In this document: piece by piece, positions 1 through 9,506 of the stretch
How the letters are laid out: each line of letters opens with the position of its first letter
How positions within the stretch are numbered: the stretch's first letter is position 1
NCBI RefSeq assembly: GCF_034262375.1
Contig: NZ_CP139558.1
Span: forward strand, 868,001-932,000
Direction of reading: 5' to 3'
Source of the DNA: Mucilaginibacter sabulilitoris
Lineage (GTDB): Bacteria; Bacteroidota; Bacteroidia; Sphingobacteriales; Sphingobacteriaceae
DNA length: 64,000 nt
Translations under genes and position numbers: made by a program
Notes under the pieces: generated by a model
What the model saw: the letters and a program-made list of their open reading frames with translations, nothing else
Told to the model about the DNA's origin: nothing
Databases searched by the model: none

Positions 1-1
1 T

Positions 2-2302
2 ACGCTTACCATTGAAAAGATCATGCGTGATCCGCAATGGATAGGAGTATCGCCCTCAAATATCCGCTGGAGCGATGATAGCAAAAAGATCTACTTTGAC
101 TGGAATCCAAATAAAACAAGTTCTGATGAGTTGTATGCAATTACCCCGGACAATACAAAGCCGCAGAAAGTAAGTATGGCCGAACGACGCAGTTTAACTA
201 CCGCAGAAGGCGATTGGAATAAAAGCTATACCCGGAAAGTTTTTGAGAAGAACGGAGATCTGTTTCTGGAGGATATAAAAACAGGCAAGGTAATTCAGCT
301 AACCAATACCCAGCAGCAGGAAGATGCACCGGTATTTAGTGGTGATGAAAGTGAGGTGATATTTAAGCAAGGCAGTAATTTGTTTGCCCTAAAACTTAAC
401 GGCGGGCAGTTGAAGCAGTTAACCAGTTTTGTGCACTCCGCTCCAAATAATAAAAATAACACGCCACTTAATGATCAGCAGGCATGGCTTAAAAAACAGC
501 AGTTGGAGCTGTTTGATATTATAAAAAAAGAAGCAAAAGAAGCGAAGCAGGATTCGGTTAATAAAGCTGATCTTGAACCGCAAAAAATAAAAGAATTGGT
601 TATAGGCGATGATAAAGTAAACTCAGTGAAGATAAGCCCTGATATGCGATATGTTACCTACAGGTTGGTGAAAGCAGCCGATGGTGTAAAGAATGCCATT
701 GTACCCAATTATGTAACCAGCTCAGGATTCACCGAAGATATTCCTAACCGCTCAAAGGTAGGCAGGCCCTCCGCTACGTCCGAAACATTTATTTTTGATA
801 CCCACCGCCAGGCTGTGTACCCGGTGCTCACTAAAGATATACCGGGGATAAAAGACCTGCCCGATTATCTGAAGGACTATCCCGGTGAACTCGCGGAGCG
901 TAAACAGCTTAATGCCGATAGGAAGATTAATATTGAAGGTCCGTTTTGGAGCGCTAACAGCAAAAACACGGTTGTAATAATAAACGCGCATGACAATAAA
1001 GACCGCTGGATTATGCGCCTTGACCCGGTAACCGGTAAGTTAACCTTGCTTGACAGACAGCGTGACGAGGCCTGGATAGGTGGCCCTGGCATTGAAGATT
1101 CGCCAACCGGCAATATTGGGTTTATCGACGATACGCATTTTTATTTTCAGAGCGAGGCCAGCGGCTATTCGCATATTTATGTAGTTGACGTAGTAAGCGG
1201 TGTAAAAAAGCAGCTCACCAGTGGCAAGTGGGAGGTGCAAACCCTGCAGCTGTCAAAAGATAAAAAGATATTTTATTTTACGGCAAACATCGATCATCCG
1301 GGCATTACCCATTTTTATAGCATTCCAGTAAGCGGCGGTAACCCTGTTAAAATTACCAGTATAAAAGGCGGTAGCGAAGTATCACTATCGCCTGATGAAA
1401 AATGGCTGGCTATCCGGTATTCTTACTCTAATAAACCCTGGGAGCTTTATGTGCAACCTAATAAGCCAGGCGTCAAAGCAATTCAGGTAACCCACTCGCT
1501 TACCGCCGAGTTTCAATCGTATCCGTGGCGCGATCCGGAGATCATTACTTTTAAAAACCGATATGGGAATGATGTTTATGCGCGTCAGTATCTGCCCAAA
1601 AATCCCGATCCGGCAAAGCCCGCGGTTGTTTTTGTGCACGGTGCAGGCTATTTGCAGGAGGTAACCTACTCGTGGAGCTATTATTTCCGCGAGTATATGT
1701 TTAATAATATGCTTGCCGATAATGGTTATACCGTGCTTGATATTGATTATACAGCAAGCGCGGGCTACGGGCGCGACTGGCGTACCGGTATATATCGCCA
1801 CATGGGCGGCAAAGATTTAACCGATCAGGCCGATGGAGTGAAATATCTGATTGATAAATATGGCATCAATCCTAAACATGTAGGCTTATATGGAGGCTCT
1901 TACGGTGGCTTTATTACCCTGATGGCAATGTTTACCGAGCCTGACGTCTGGGCAGCGGGAGGTGCTATCCGTTCGGTAACTGATTGGGCGCATTATAATC
2001 ATGAGTACACTTCCAATATTTTAAACGAACCTTTTACCGATGAGAACGCATACCGTAAAAGCTCGCCCATATATTTTGCTAATGGCTTAAAAGGGAACCT
2101 GCTGATGCTGCACGGTATGGTAGATCAGAATGTAAATTACCAGGACATCATTCGGCTTACGCAAAAATTGATCGAGCTGCATAAGGAAAACTGGGAACTG
2201 GCCTCATACCCGGTAGAAGATCATGGCTTTGAACAACCCAGCAGCTGGACGGATGAGTATAAACGGATATTTAAACTGTTTGAGCAAACGTTGAAAAAGT
2301 AA
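2..2302 (+). CDS. S9 family serine peptidase (prolyl oligopeptidase / DPP IV-like), 5' end outside window
   Basis: Serine peptidase of the S9 clan. The gene enters from the left edge: the codons before the first in-window ATG (position 23) read TLTIEKI in frame, so the true start and any signal peptide lie outside. The first two thirds look like the beta-propeller of these enzymes. The C-terminal alpha/beta-hydrolase domain has a complete triad: GGSYGG with the Ser codon at 1898-1900, HGMVD with the Asp codon at 2123-2125, and EDHGF with the His codon at 2222-2224. Family members release di- or oligopeptides, usually in the periplasm. It has no operon partner downstream; a perfect hairpin follows the stop. 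The exact subfamily cannot be fixed from sequence alone. Confidence 0.93.
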   Translation, partial: TLTIEKIMRDPQWIGVSPSNIRWSDDSKKIYFDWNPNKTSSDELYAITPDNTKPQKVSMAERRSLTTAEGDWNKSYTRKVFEKNGDLFLEDIKTGKVIQLTNTQQQEDAPVFSGDESEVIFKQGSNLFALKLNGGQLKQLTSFVHSAPNNKNNTPLNDQQAWLKKQQLELFDIIKKEAKEAKQDSVNKADLEPQKIKELVIGDDKVNSVKISPDMRYVTYRLVKAADGVKNAIVPNYVTSSGFTEDIPNRSKVGRPSATSETFIFDTHRQAVYPVLTKDIPGIKDLPDYLKDYPGELAERKQLNADRKINIEGPFWSANSKNTVVIINAHDNKDRWIMRLDPVTGKLTLLDRQRDEAWIGGPGIEDSPTGNIGFIDDTHFYFQSEASGYSHIYVVDVVSGVKKQLTSGKWEVQTLQLSKDKKIFYFTANIDHPGITHFYSIPVSGGNPVKITSIKGGSEVSLSPDEKWLAIRYSYSNKPWELYVQPNKPGVKAIQVTHSLTAEFQSYPWRDPEIITFKNRYGNDVYARQYLPKNPDPAKPAVVFVHGAGYLQEVTYSWSYYFREYMFNNMLADNGYTVLDIDYTASAGYGRDWRTGIYRHMGGKDLTDQADGVKYLIDKYGINPKHVGLYGGSYGGFITLMAMFTEPDVWAAGGAIRSVTDWAHYNHEYTSNILNEPFTDENAYRKSSPIYFANGLKGNLLMLHGMVDQNVNYQDIIRLTQKLIELHKENWELASYPVEDHGFEQPSSWTDEYKRIFKLFEQTLKK

Positions 2303-2336
2303 ATCTGCAGGTGTTTAAAAAGACCGAAGAAATTAC

Positions 2337-2368
2337 CTCACCATCATTTTATTATGAATGATGGTGAG
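2337..2368. terminator. Perfect 12-bp hairpin between convergent genes
   Basis: Arms 2337-2348 and 2357-2368 are exact inverted complements (CTCACCATCATT / AATGATGGTGAG) around an 8-nt loop. It lies between the stops of the convergent S9 peptidase and lipocalin-like genes. The flanking T-run is weak, so a bidirectional terminator is inferred from position and symmetry. Confidence 0.55.
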
Positions 2369-2379
2369 ATAGATGAATT

Positions 2380-2838
2380 TTAACGGCTTGCCTTAAGCTC
2401 AAGAATTACTTTGGTGTAATACACTCCATTATACTTATCCGGTATGCCATCGTATAAATTATCTGATTTAAAGTCTAAATTATGGTTGGTTAAACTTACA
2501 ACTTCATAGGTTGTTGAATTGACATTGCCATGCCCATCGTCTGTGGTTACTTTAAGGTTCTTTTTACCGTTAGCATCAGTAAGTGTATAAGTGGTTTTTT
2601 CACTATCGTCTTCGCTAAGCGTTCCGGTTATGGTTCCATCACTTTTAAATACAACTTTGTCTTCCTGTGTAGAGTCAATTCCTAAAAGTGTACCATTTTT
2701 ATCGTAATAGGATATGGTAGAACTATTAATGGTCCAGGTACCGACAATCGAAGCACTTGTGTCGGGATTATTATCTTTATCCTTTTTGCAGGAAAATAAA
2801 AAGAGGCAGATTAAAACAACAGGAAATAGTTTTTTCAT
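2380..2838 (-). CDS. Lipocalin-like lipoprotein
   Basis: Small exported lipoprotein of 152 residues. The N-terminus is a lipoprotein signal ending in LFSC (Cys17), followed by a Lys/Asp-rich linker. The mature part starts with a GTW motif (IVGTWTINSS) and has alternating beta-strand character with a terminal LELKAS strand, as in the lipocalin-like domain family common in Bacteroidota. The ligand is unknown. It is monocistronic and convergent with the S9 peptidase. The lipoprotein call is firm; the lipocalin call rests on the GTW start, size and beta pattern. Confidence 0.72.
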   Translation of the reverse strand: MKKLFPVVLICLFLFSCKKDKDNNPDTSASIVGTWTINSSTISYYDKNGTLLGIDSTQEDKVVFKSDGTITGTLSEDDSEKTTYTLTDANGKKNLKVTTDDGHGNVNSTTYEVVSLTNHNLDFKSDNLYDGIPDKYNGVYYTKVILELKASR

Positions 2839-3031
2839 TTTAAGATTTGTTTTTTTTTAATTTTCAACTTGTGGCTTATACGGTTTTATTGCAGCTAATG
2901 ATTTGCTATTATGTAATCTTTTCATTCATTGTGGAAAACACGACCTTAACTCTATGAGGAAAATCTAAATAATTTGAAAGGAGCAAACCGGTTAGGTATA
3001 TTCGAAAATTATACAAATCCGTACAGATTAC

Positions 3032-3451
3032 ATGATGAAAAAAATGATATGGCTATGCTTACTCCTTTGCTTTGGTTGTAATACCAATAAGGAGGAAGTA
3101 AATGTACAGATTACCCAATCTGCCGATAAGCGTTCCATACAAATAAGCGGTCTGGACAATGCTGTTTTACAGGATATTGCCCGTGATTCATCAGGGAGTG
3201 CGTGGCAGGCGCTGGTACCTGTTTATAAAATGCCTGCCGATACTGATCTGAAAAATTATCAGCCGGTACAGCCGGGTACATACCATGTTAAGGATAACAG
3301 CGTTATTTTTACACCAGATACGCCTTTTGCGGCCCATCAAACCTATTTTGTACGATACTATAAATATGATACCGCCAATAAGGCATCTGATTTTATTATG
3401 GGGCGTAACAGGCCCGGCGGTTTGCATTATTCCGATTTGGTATTTAAGTAA
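3032..3451 (+). CDS. Small lipoprotein of unknown function
   Basis: A 139-residue protein with a lipoprotein signal (hydrophobic stretch then LCFGC). The remaining residues are beta-rich without a motif I recognise; the segment FTPDTPFAAHQTYFVRYYKYD resembles an Ig-like or fibronectin-like strand pattern, which is weak evidence. Two ATG codons stand in tandem at 3032 and 3035 and either could be used. It lies directly upstream of the rimP promoter and leader, and its stop at 3451 comes before that promoter, so it is not obviously part of the rimP operon. Confidence 0.6.
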   Translation: MMKKMIWLCLLLCFGCNTNKEEVNVQITQSADKRSIQISGLDNAVLQDIARDSSGSAWQALVPVYKMPADTDLKNYQPVQPGTYHVKDNSVIFTPDTPFAAHQTYFVRYYKYDTANKASDFIMGRNRPGGLHYSDLVFK

Positions 3452-3468
3452 AAACTGCTGTGAATTGC

Positions 3469-3498
3469 TTGAAAATCAAATATTATTATGTATATTTG
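3469..3498 (+). promoter_or_regulatory. Promoter of the rimP-nusA-infB operon
   Basis: TTG at 3469-3471 and TATATTTG at 3491-3498 are separated by 19 nt. This matches the primary sigma-factor consensus of Bacteroidota (TTG, then TAnnTTTG). Transcription should start near 3503-3506, so the hairpin at 3511-3539 would lie in the first 40 nt of the transcript. Confidence 0.7.
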
Positions 3499-3510
3499 CA
3501 CCTAATTAAA

Positions 3511-3543
3511 AAAAGAGGGGGCGATTAGTCCCCTCTTTTATTT
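3511..3543 (+). terminator. Intrinsic terminator in the rimP leader (possible attenuator)
   Basis: Arms AAAAGAGGGG (3511-3520) and CCCCTCTTTT (3530-3539) are exact complements around a 9-nt loop, followed by a T-rich run. It lies downstream of the promoter at 3469-3498 and 40 nt upstream of rimP. It could end the upstream lipoprotein transcript, or end rimP transcripts early. The order promoter, terminator, gene favours a role as leader attenuator. Confidence 0.65.
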
Positions 3544-3580
3544 TGTCAATCAAATTATCAATCAACAACACCGAAGGGTA

Positions 3581-4045
3581 ATGAATATTGAAAAAAGAGT
3601 AAAAGAGCTGGTAGAGGAGAAGATTGCCGATAAGCCGAATTTGTTTTTAGTGGATGTTAAAATGCACCCGAACGGAAAGCTGATTGTGCTTATTGATGGC
3701 GACAATGGTGTAGGTATTGATGATTGTGTGCAGGTGAGCAGGCATGTGGGTTTTCACCTGGAAGAAGAGAATGTGATAGAAACGGCGTATAACCTGGAAG
3801 TGTCATCTCCGGGAATTGATTTTCCGCTGTCATCGCCCAGGCAATACGCCAAAAACATAGGTCGTAACTTAACCATAAAAATGGCCGATGGGGCCAAAAG
3901 AGAAGGTAAATTAACAGCTATCGCCGAAGATGCTGTTATTATTGAGGAAAAAGTAAAAGAAAAAGGGAAAAAAGCCGAAACTGTTGAGAGCGTTATCCCT
4001 ATTGATAAAATAACAGAAACAAAAGTTTTAATATCATTCAAGTAG
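3581..4045 (+). CDS. rimP: Ribosome maturation factor RimP
   Basis: Cytoplasmic assembly factor for the 30S ribosomal subunit. The 154-residue length is normal. Residues 1-80 form the N-terminal alpha/beta domain; the core reads VDVKMHPNGKLIVLIDGDNG and then LEVSSPGIDFPL, which matches the family signature region (EVSSPG). Residues 85-154 form the SH3-like C-terminal domain. It is the first gene of rimP-nusA-infB, with only 3 nt between its stop and the nusA start. Expression is likely driven by the promoter at 3469-3498 and modulated by the leader hairpin. Confidence 0.95.
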   Translation: MNIEKRVKELVEEKIADKPNLFLVDVKMHPNGKLIVLIDGDNGVGIDDCVQVSRHVGFHLEEENVIETAYNLEVSSPGIDFPLSSPRQYAKNIGRNLTIKMADGAKREGKLTAIAEDAVIIEEKVKEKGKKAETVESVIPIDKITETKVLISFK

Positions 4046-4048
4046 AAA

Positions 4049-5284
4049 ATGAGCAATATTAATTTAATTGATTCTTTTCAGGAATTTAAAGATTTCAAGA
4101 ACATTGACCGCCCAACCATGATGAGCGTTTTGGAAGACGTTTTCAGAAGCATGATCAGGAAAAAATATGGCACCGACGAGAATTGCGACGTAATTGTTAA
4201 CACGGACAACGGTGACTTGGAGATCTGGCGTACCCGTAAGGTAATGGAAGATGGTTTTAGTGAAGATGATGACCTTGAAATTGAACTGGCCGAAGCACAA
4301 TTGCTTGATGCCGACCTGGAAGTTGGGGACGATTACATTGAGCAGATCACGCTGGAAAGCTTTGGCCGTCGTGCTATTTTAGCTGCACGCCAAACCCTGG
4401 TTTCAAAAATTCTGGAACTGGAGAAAGACGAGATCTTCAAAAAATATAAAGACCGTGTTGGCGAAATTGTTACCGGCGAGGTTTACCAGGTTTGGAAAAA
4501 AGAAACCCTGGTGCTTGATGACGAGGGTAATGAGTTATTACTGCCAAAAACAGAGCAGATACCTGCCGACTATTTTAAGAAAGGCGATAGCGTAAAAGCA
4601 GTGGTTTATAAGGTAGATATGCTGAACAGCAATCCTAAGATCATTATATCACGTACTGCTCCCGAGTTTTTACAGCGTTTGTTTGAACTGGAGGTACCGG
4701 AGATTTTCGACGGATTGATCACCATTAAAAAGATTGTACGTGAACCGGGCGAAAGAGCGAAGGTTGCTGTAGAATCATATGATGACCGTATTGACCCGGT
4801 TGGAGCTTGTGTGGGTATGAAAGGTTCACGTATACACGGTATAGTACGCGAATTGAAGAACGAAAATATCGACGTGATCAACTTTACCAATAACGTACAA
4901 TTGTATATTCAGCGTGCTTTATCTCCGGCTAAAATAACCTCTATTAAGCTTGATGATGAGAAAAAAACCGCTGCAGTATATTTAAAGCCCGATCAGGTGT
5001 CGTTGGCTATTGGTCGCGGTGGTCATAATATAAAATTGGCAGGCAAACTGACCGGCTATGAAATTGATGTTTACCGTGAGGCAGATGAGCATGACGAGGA
5101 TGTGGACATCGAAGAATTTTCAGATGAAATTGATAGCTGGATAATTGATGAATTTAAACGCATAGGTTTAGATACAGCAAAATCGGTACTTGCTTTAACA
5201 GTAGGAGAATTGGTAAAACGTACAGATTTGGAAGAAGAAACTGTAAAAGAAGTGTTATCAATATTGAATGCTGAGTTTGAATAA
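4049..5284 (+). CDS. nusA: Transcription termination/antitermination factor NusA
   Basis: RNA polymerase-associated factor that modulates pausing, termination and antitermination. The 411 residues contain the N-terminal polymerase-binding domain (1-125), an S1 domain (about 130-200, GEIVTGEVYQVW), and two KH domains, the first around GACVGMKGSRI and the second around LAIGRGGHNIKLA. The C-terminal 70 residues are acidic and helical (DEHDEDVDIEEF). The short length without long acidic repeats is normal for Bacteroidota. It sits between rimP and infB in the conserved order. Confidence 0.96.
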   Translation: MSNINLIDSFQEFKDFKNIDRPTMMSVLEDVFRSMIRKKYGTDENCDVIVNTDNGDLEIWRTRKVMEDGFSEDDDLEIELAEAQLLDADLEVGDDYIEQITLESFGRRAILAARQTLVSKILELEKDEIFKKYKDRVGEIVTGEVYQVWKKETLVLDDEGNELLLPKTEQIPADYFKKGDSVKAVVYKVDMLNSNPKIIISRTAPEFLQRLFELEVPEIFDGLITIKKIVREPGERAKVAVESYDDRIDPVGACVGMKGSRIHGIVRELKNENIDVINFTNNVQLYIQRALSPAKITSIKLDDEKKTAAVYLKPDQVSLAIGRGGHNIKLAGKLTGYEIDVYREADEHDEDVDIEEFSDEIDSWIIDEFKRIGLDTAKSVLALTVGELVKRTDLEEETVKEVLSILNAEFE

Positions 5285-5308
5285 GCATAATAACCAAAAT
5301 TAAAATCG

Positions 5309-5316
5309 TATTTTTG
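5309..5316 (+). promoter_or_regulatory. Possible internal promoter element before infB
   Basis: TATTTTTG in the 60-nt gap between nusA and infB fits the TAnnTTTG -7 consensus of Bacteroidota. No TTG occurs at the usual 17-20 nt upstream, so it is at best a weak or regulated start that would let infB be expressed apart from rimP-nusA. Confidence 0.4.
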
Positions 5317-5344
5317 CGATTATAAGCAGAGAAAGTATTAATAA

Positions 5345-8300
5345 ATGTCAGAAGACAAATCAATAAAATTAATTAAGGCAGTAAAGGAACTCAACATTGG
5401 TATGGGTACTATTGTCGATTTTTTGGCTACAAAAGGCTATAAGGTTGAAAAGCAACCTATGGCAAAGCTGGATAGCGACATGTACAGCGCATTGTTGAAG
5501 GAGTTTGCTGTTGACAAAAGTATCAAGGAGGAAGCCAAGCAGATCAGTATCGGAAAGATCAGAAAAGAAGAGCCTGCAGCGTTTCCTGAAAAACCGGTTG
5601 AGAATCGCCGTTCAAGAGATTTTGAAAACGAAGAGATATTGATCAAAAATGCAGGTCAGTATACTTCGCCGCAGGCAGAAAAACCAAAACCGGTTGAGCC
5701 TGCTCCTGAAAAATCAGATGAGCGTAATGATGTTTTGCCTGGTGTTAAGGTGGTTGGTAAAATCGATCTTAATAACTTAAACGCAAAGCCGCAGCCTGCT
5801 GCTGAAAAAACAGTGGAGGCAAAGCCTGTGGAAGTTGCTAAGCAGCCAGAAGTTGTGGCTCCTGAGCCAAAACCAGAGCCTAAAGTTGAAGCGCCAAAAG
5901 AGGTTGTTGCGGAAGCACCTAAAGCTGAAGAGCCAAAGGTGGAGGCTCCGAAGCCAGTAGTTGCCGAAACACCAAAACCCGAAGAGCCAAAAGCGCCAGT
6001 AGCTGAACAGGCTCCTGTAGCTCAAGCTCCTGTTGTGGAAACACCTGCAGAGGACAACAATCAGGAACCTGATGTGATAAGGGCTAAGGCCGAACGCCTT
6101 ACAGGACCTAACGTGATTGGTAAGATACAGTTGCCGGTTAATGCGCCAAAGCGTAATCCGGTAGCATCATCGTCAAACGCGAATAACGCTGATCATAAGC
6201 GCAAAAGAAAACGTAAAGATAATCAGGGAAACCCTCAGCAGGGCGGACAAGGAGGTGGCAATCATCCTCACCAGGGAGGAGGAGCACATCAGGGAGGTTC
6301 TCAGCAAGGAGGGCATAATCAGCCGCCAGCAGGGGGAACTATTAACCCTAACCGTCCCGATTTCAGGAACCGTGCCAATAATCCGAATGCAGGTGGTCAT
6401 AATCAGGGGGGCGGCAATCGTCCTGATTTCAGGAATCGTAATGCCCCTCAAAACAATACCCCGAAAGAGGAACCGTCAGAAAAAGATATACAAGACCAGA
6501 TCAAGGCAACACTTGCCCGCTTAAGCGGTGCGGGTAAATCTGGCAAGTTTGCACAGCGGGCTAAGTTCCGCCGTCAAAAACGTGACGATGTAGCTTCTTC
6601 TGCAGAAGAACTGGCACTGGAGCAGGAACTACAGTCAAAAGTGTTAAAGGTTACCGAGTTTGTAACTGCCAACGAATTGGCGCTGATGATGGATGTGTCT
6701 GTAACACAGATTATATCTACCTGTATGAGCCTGGGTATGTTCGTGTCTATTAACCAAAGGCTTGATGCCGAAACGTTGAGCATTGTTGCCGACGAATTTG
6801 GTTACCAGATAGAGTTTGTAAAACCACAGGATGAGGAAGCCAACCTTGACCAGCCAGATGATCCGGCTGATCTGGTTCCGCGTGCGCCAATTGTAACCAT
6901 CATGGGCCACGTTGACCACGGTAAAACCTCACTGCTTGATTTTATACGCAAAACAAACGTAATAGGCGGCGAAGCCGGTGGTATTACCCAGCACATTGGT
7001 GCTTACGAGGTAACCCTGCCTGGCGATAAAGGAAAAATAACATTCCTGGATACTCCGGGTCACGAAGCGTTTACCGCCATGCGTGCAAGGGGTGCTCAGG
7101 TGACGGATATTGTAATTATAGTAATTGCCGCTGATGATAGCGTGATGCCGCAAACCCGCGAGGCCATAAACCACGCGCAGGCAGCAGGAGCACCTATTAT
7201 CTTTGCTTTCAACAAAATTGATAAGCCGGGAGCTAATGCTGATAAAGTACGTGAGCAGTTATCTACCATGAATATTTTAGTTGAAGAGTGGGGTGGTAAA
7301 TATCAAACACAGGAAATATCGGCCAAAACAGGTTTAAATATTGACCTGCTTTTAGAAAAAGTATTGCTTGAAGCCGAATTACTCGAATTAAAAGCTAACC
7401 CAAATAAACGCGCGGTAGGTACAGTTATTGAAGCGGCCCTTGATAAAGGCCGTGGTATTGTTACCACTATCCTTGTACAGGCTGGTCGCTTAAAAGTTGG
7501 CGACCCGATATTGGCTGGCTGTTACAGCGGTCGTGTTAAGGCATTAACCAATGAACGCGGTCAAAGAGTTGAATCTGCAGGCCCATCAACGCCGGTACAG
7601 GTATTGGGTATGCAGGGCGCACCAACAGCGGGTGATAAATTCAACGCGCTGGAAAGCGAACCGGAAGCCCGTGAAATTGCAAACAAACGTTTGCAATTAC
7701 AACGTGAACAAGGTTTACGCACCCAGAAACACATCACTCTTGATGAAATTGGCCGTCGTTTGGCAGTTGGTAACTTTAAGGAGCTTAACATTATTGTTAA
7801 AGGTGATGTGGATGGTTCAATCGAAGCATTATCTGACTCATTGCTTAAACTTTCAACCGAGCAAATACAGGTTAACATTATATCAAAGGCAGTAGGTCAG
7901 ATATCTGAGTCCGATGTATTGCTTGCATCAGCTTCTGATGCGATCATTATAGGTTTCCAGGTACGTCCGTCGGGAAGTGCCCGTAAATTGGCCGAGGCTG
8001 AACAAATCGATATCAGGTTGTATTCTATCATCTATGATGCCATCAACGAGATCAAAGCCGCGATGGAAGGTATGCTTGCGCCAACCTTTGAAGAGAAGAT
8101 TGTTGCTAACGTAGAGATACGTGAAACCTTCAAAATCAGCAAGGTGGGTACTATTGCAGGTTGTATGGTGCTTGATGGTAAAATTAACCGTAACAGCAAA
8201 ATCCGTGTTATACGCGATGGCGTTGTAATCTATACTGGTGAGCTGGCATCCTTAAAACGCTTTAAAGACGATGTTAAGGAAGTGAATGCAGGTTACGAAT

Positions 8301-8389
8301 GCGGTTTAAATATCCAAAACTTTAACAACATAGAAGTAGGCGATATTGTTGAGGCCTATGAAAACGTAGAAGTAAAACGTAAATTATAA
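5345..8389 (+). CDS. infB: Translation initiation factor IF-2
   Basis: GTPase that delivers initiator tRNA to the 30S subunit. The 1014 residues start with an IF2_N domain (about 5-60). A low-complexity linker follows: Pro/Glu/Lys/Val repeats at about 115-240, then a Gly/Gln/Asn/His-rich tract at about 300-385. A second IF2_N-like domain lies near 430-490. The G domain begins with GHVDHGKT at residues 521-528, then [14 protein letters not shown] and SAKTGLNID, so all nucleotide-binding motifs are intact. Domains II-IV complete the protein. The long disordered linker is usual for this phylum. A terminator follows at 8407-8440. Confidence 0.97.
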   Translation: MSEDKSIKLIKAVKELNIGMGTIVDFLATKGYKVEKQPMAKLDSDMYSALLKEFAVDKSIKEEAKQISIGKIRKEEPAAFPEKPVENRRSRDFENEEILIKNAGQYTSPQAEKPKPVEPAPEKSDERNDVLPGVKVVGKIDLNNLNAKPQPAAEKTVEAKPVEVAKQPEVVAPEPKPEPKVEAPKEVVAEAPKAEEPKVEAPKPVVAETPKPEEPKAPVAEQAPVAQAPVVETPAEDNNQEPDVIRAKAERLTGPNVIGKIQLPVNAPKRNPVASSSNANNADHKRKRKRKDNQGNPQQGGQGGGNHPHQGGGAHQGGSQQGGHNQPPAGGTINPNRPDFRNRANNPNAGGHNQGGGNRPDFRNRNAPQNNTPKEEPSEKDIQDQIKATLARLSGAGKSGKFAQRAKFRRQKRDDVASSAEELALEQELQSKVLKVTEFVTANELALMMDVSVTQIISTCMSLGMFVSINQRLDAETLSIVADEFGYQIEFVKPQDEEANLDQPDDPADLVPRAPIVTIMGHVDHGKTSLLDFIRKTNVIGGEAGGITQHIGAYEVTLPGDKGKITFLDTPGHEAFTAMRARGAQVTDIVIIVIAADDSVMPQTREAINHAQAAGAPIIFAFNKIDKPGANADKVREQLSTMNILVEEWGGKYQTQEISAKTGLNIDLLLEKVLLEAELLELKANPNKRAVGTVIEAALDKGRGIVTTILVQAGRLKVGDPILAGCYSGRVKALTNERGQRVESAGPSTPVQVLGMQGAPTAGDKFNALESEPEAREIANKRLQLQREQGLRTQKHITLDEIGRRLAVGNFKELNIIVKGDVDGSIEALSDSLLKLSTEQIQVNIISKAVGQISESDVLLASASDAIIIGFQVRPSGSARKLAEAEQIDIRLYSIIYDAINEIKAAMEGMLAPTFEEKIVANVEIRETFKISKVGTIAGCMVLDGKINRNSKIRVIRDGVVIYTGELASLKRFKDDVKEVNAGYECGLNIQNFNNIEVGDIVEAYENVEVKRKL

Positions 8390-8406
8390 TATATTACACC
8401 TCATTT

Positions 8407-8440
8407 AAAGGGCTAATCTGAAAAGGTTAGCCCTTTTTTT
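8407..8440 (+). terminator. Intrinsic terminator after infB
   Basis: AAAGGGCTAA (8407-8416) pairs with TTAGCCCTTT (8427-8436) around a 10-nt loop and is followed by a run of T. It lies 17 nt after the infB stop and closes the rimP-nusA-infB operon. Confidence 0.85.
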
Positions 8441-8654
8441 ATTGCTTTTTTAAAATTCTGTAACACTAATGCTCAATTATTTTGACCTTTTTGACTGTAA
8501 TTTTATCGCTTATGATAATATTTAACACGTTTTTTTACTAAAAGGCAATATTTGTAACATAATTAATACAGTATCTTATTTTGAATATTTATTTTCTGTA
8601 TCTGCTTGATTATTAACTTAAAGTAATGTAAATTTCATTTTTATATAAACCTGA

Positions 8655-9404
8655 ATGCCAAAAAAAATACTCCTTTGCCTTATTGTAATATCCTGTATAT
8701 TCCTAAGCAAACGATCTCGGGCGCAGACTTCTATTGGCGATACTACCGGGCAGCAGGTTGCATTAACGCGTATTACAGATGCCTATAATAAGGCAATAGG
8801 GCAGCAGTCGCGTTTATATAATGGCCAGGAGCATAATCCTTACAGCCTTAATATACAAGGAACCGCCTATTTTTCTGACGTAAATGGTTTTAATCCAGGT
8901 ACTGTTACCTATGATGGCTTCTTTTATAAAGATGTTCCCATGATGTATGATTTGTATAAAGATGTTGTTGTGGTGCTGCTTTATAACAAATTTTCAACGT
9001 ATTGCCTGATTAACGAAAGAGTTCAAAGTTTTGATCTGCTTAACCATCACTTTGTATATATCGTAGCAGATTCGTTGAATGTAAAAGCAGGTATAAATAC
9101 CGGTTTTTATGATCAATTATATAACAGTAATAATTCGGCAGTATTAGTTAAGCGTTCAAAATCCATTCAAAGTACCTCCTCCAGCAATACAATTGAAACC
9201 TTTTTTACTTCAAGCAAAAGCTTTTACTTGAGAAAGGGTAATACTTACTACAGTATTAGTAGCCAGAGCTCATTATTGGCTATTTTAAAAGACAAAAAGA
9301 AGGACCTGCAGCAATATATAAGAGCCAATAAGATTAAGTTTAGAAAAGCTCCTGAAGAAACCATGGTAGCTATAGTTAACCGGTATGATGAGCTATCAAG
9401 ATAA
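8655..9404 (+). CDS. Exported protein of unknown function
   Basis: A 249-residue protein with a signal peptide (hydrophobic core LLCLIVISCIFL, cleavage probably after RAQ). The rest is tyrosine- and beta-rich (for example GTAYFSDVNGFNPGTVTYDGFFYKD), with a repeated pattern of hydrophobic strands and a basic C-terminus. I do not recognise a family. It precedes the TonB-dependent receptor by about 100 nt in the same direction, so it may belong to that outer-membrane locus; a link in function is only inferred. The 265-nt gap before it is AT-rich and holds no other gene. Confidence 0.6.
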   Translation: MPKKILLCLIVISCIFLSKRSRAQTSIGDTTGQQVALTRITDAYNKAIGQQSRLYNGQEHNPYSLNIQGTAYFSDVNGFNPGTVTYDGFFYKDVPMMYDLYKDVVVVLLYNKFSTYCLINERVQSFDLLNHHFVYIVADSLNVKAGINTGFYDQLYNSNNSAVLVKRSKSIQSTSSSNTIETFFTSSKSFYLRKGNTYYSISSQSSLLAILKDKKKDLQQYIRANKIKFRKAPEETMVAIVNRYDELSR

Positions 9405-9506
9405 AATATATAAGTCCTTATTTATAAATATGATGCATAAAAGGTAGAGATAAACAGAGATAATATATTTTGCCTGACCTAAATACAGAGAAAATAAAAA
9501 TTGCTG

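Noticed and set aside
1385..1801. 138-codon open frame antisense to the S9 peptidase
   Set aside because: It overlaps the catalytic region of a conserved enzyme and shows no domain or signal peptide.
5777..6025. Trp/Phe-rich antisense frame in infB
   Set aside because: The repetitive Pro/Glu/Lys/Ala codons of the IF-2 linker give this Trp/Phe/Leu pattern in reverse; it is not a gene.
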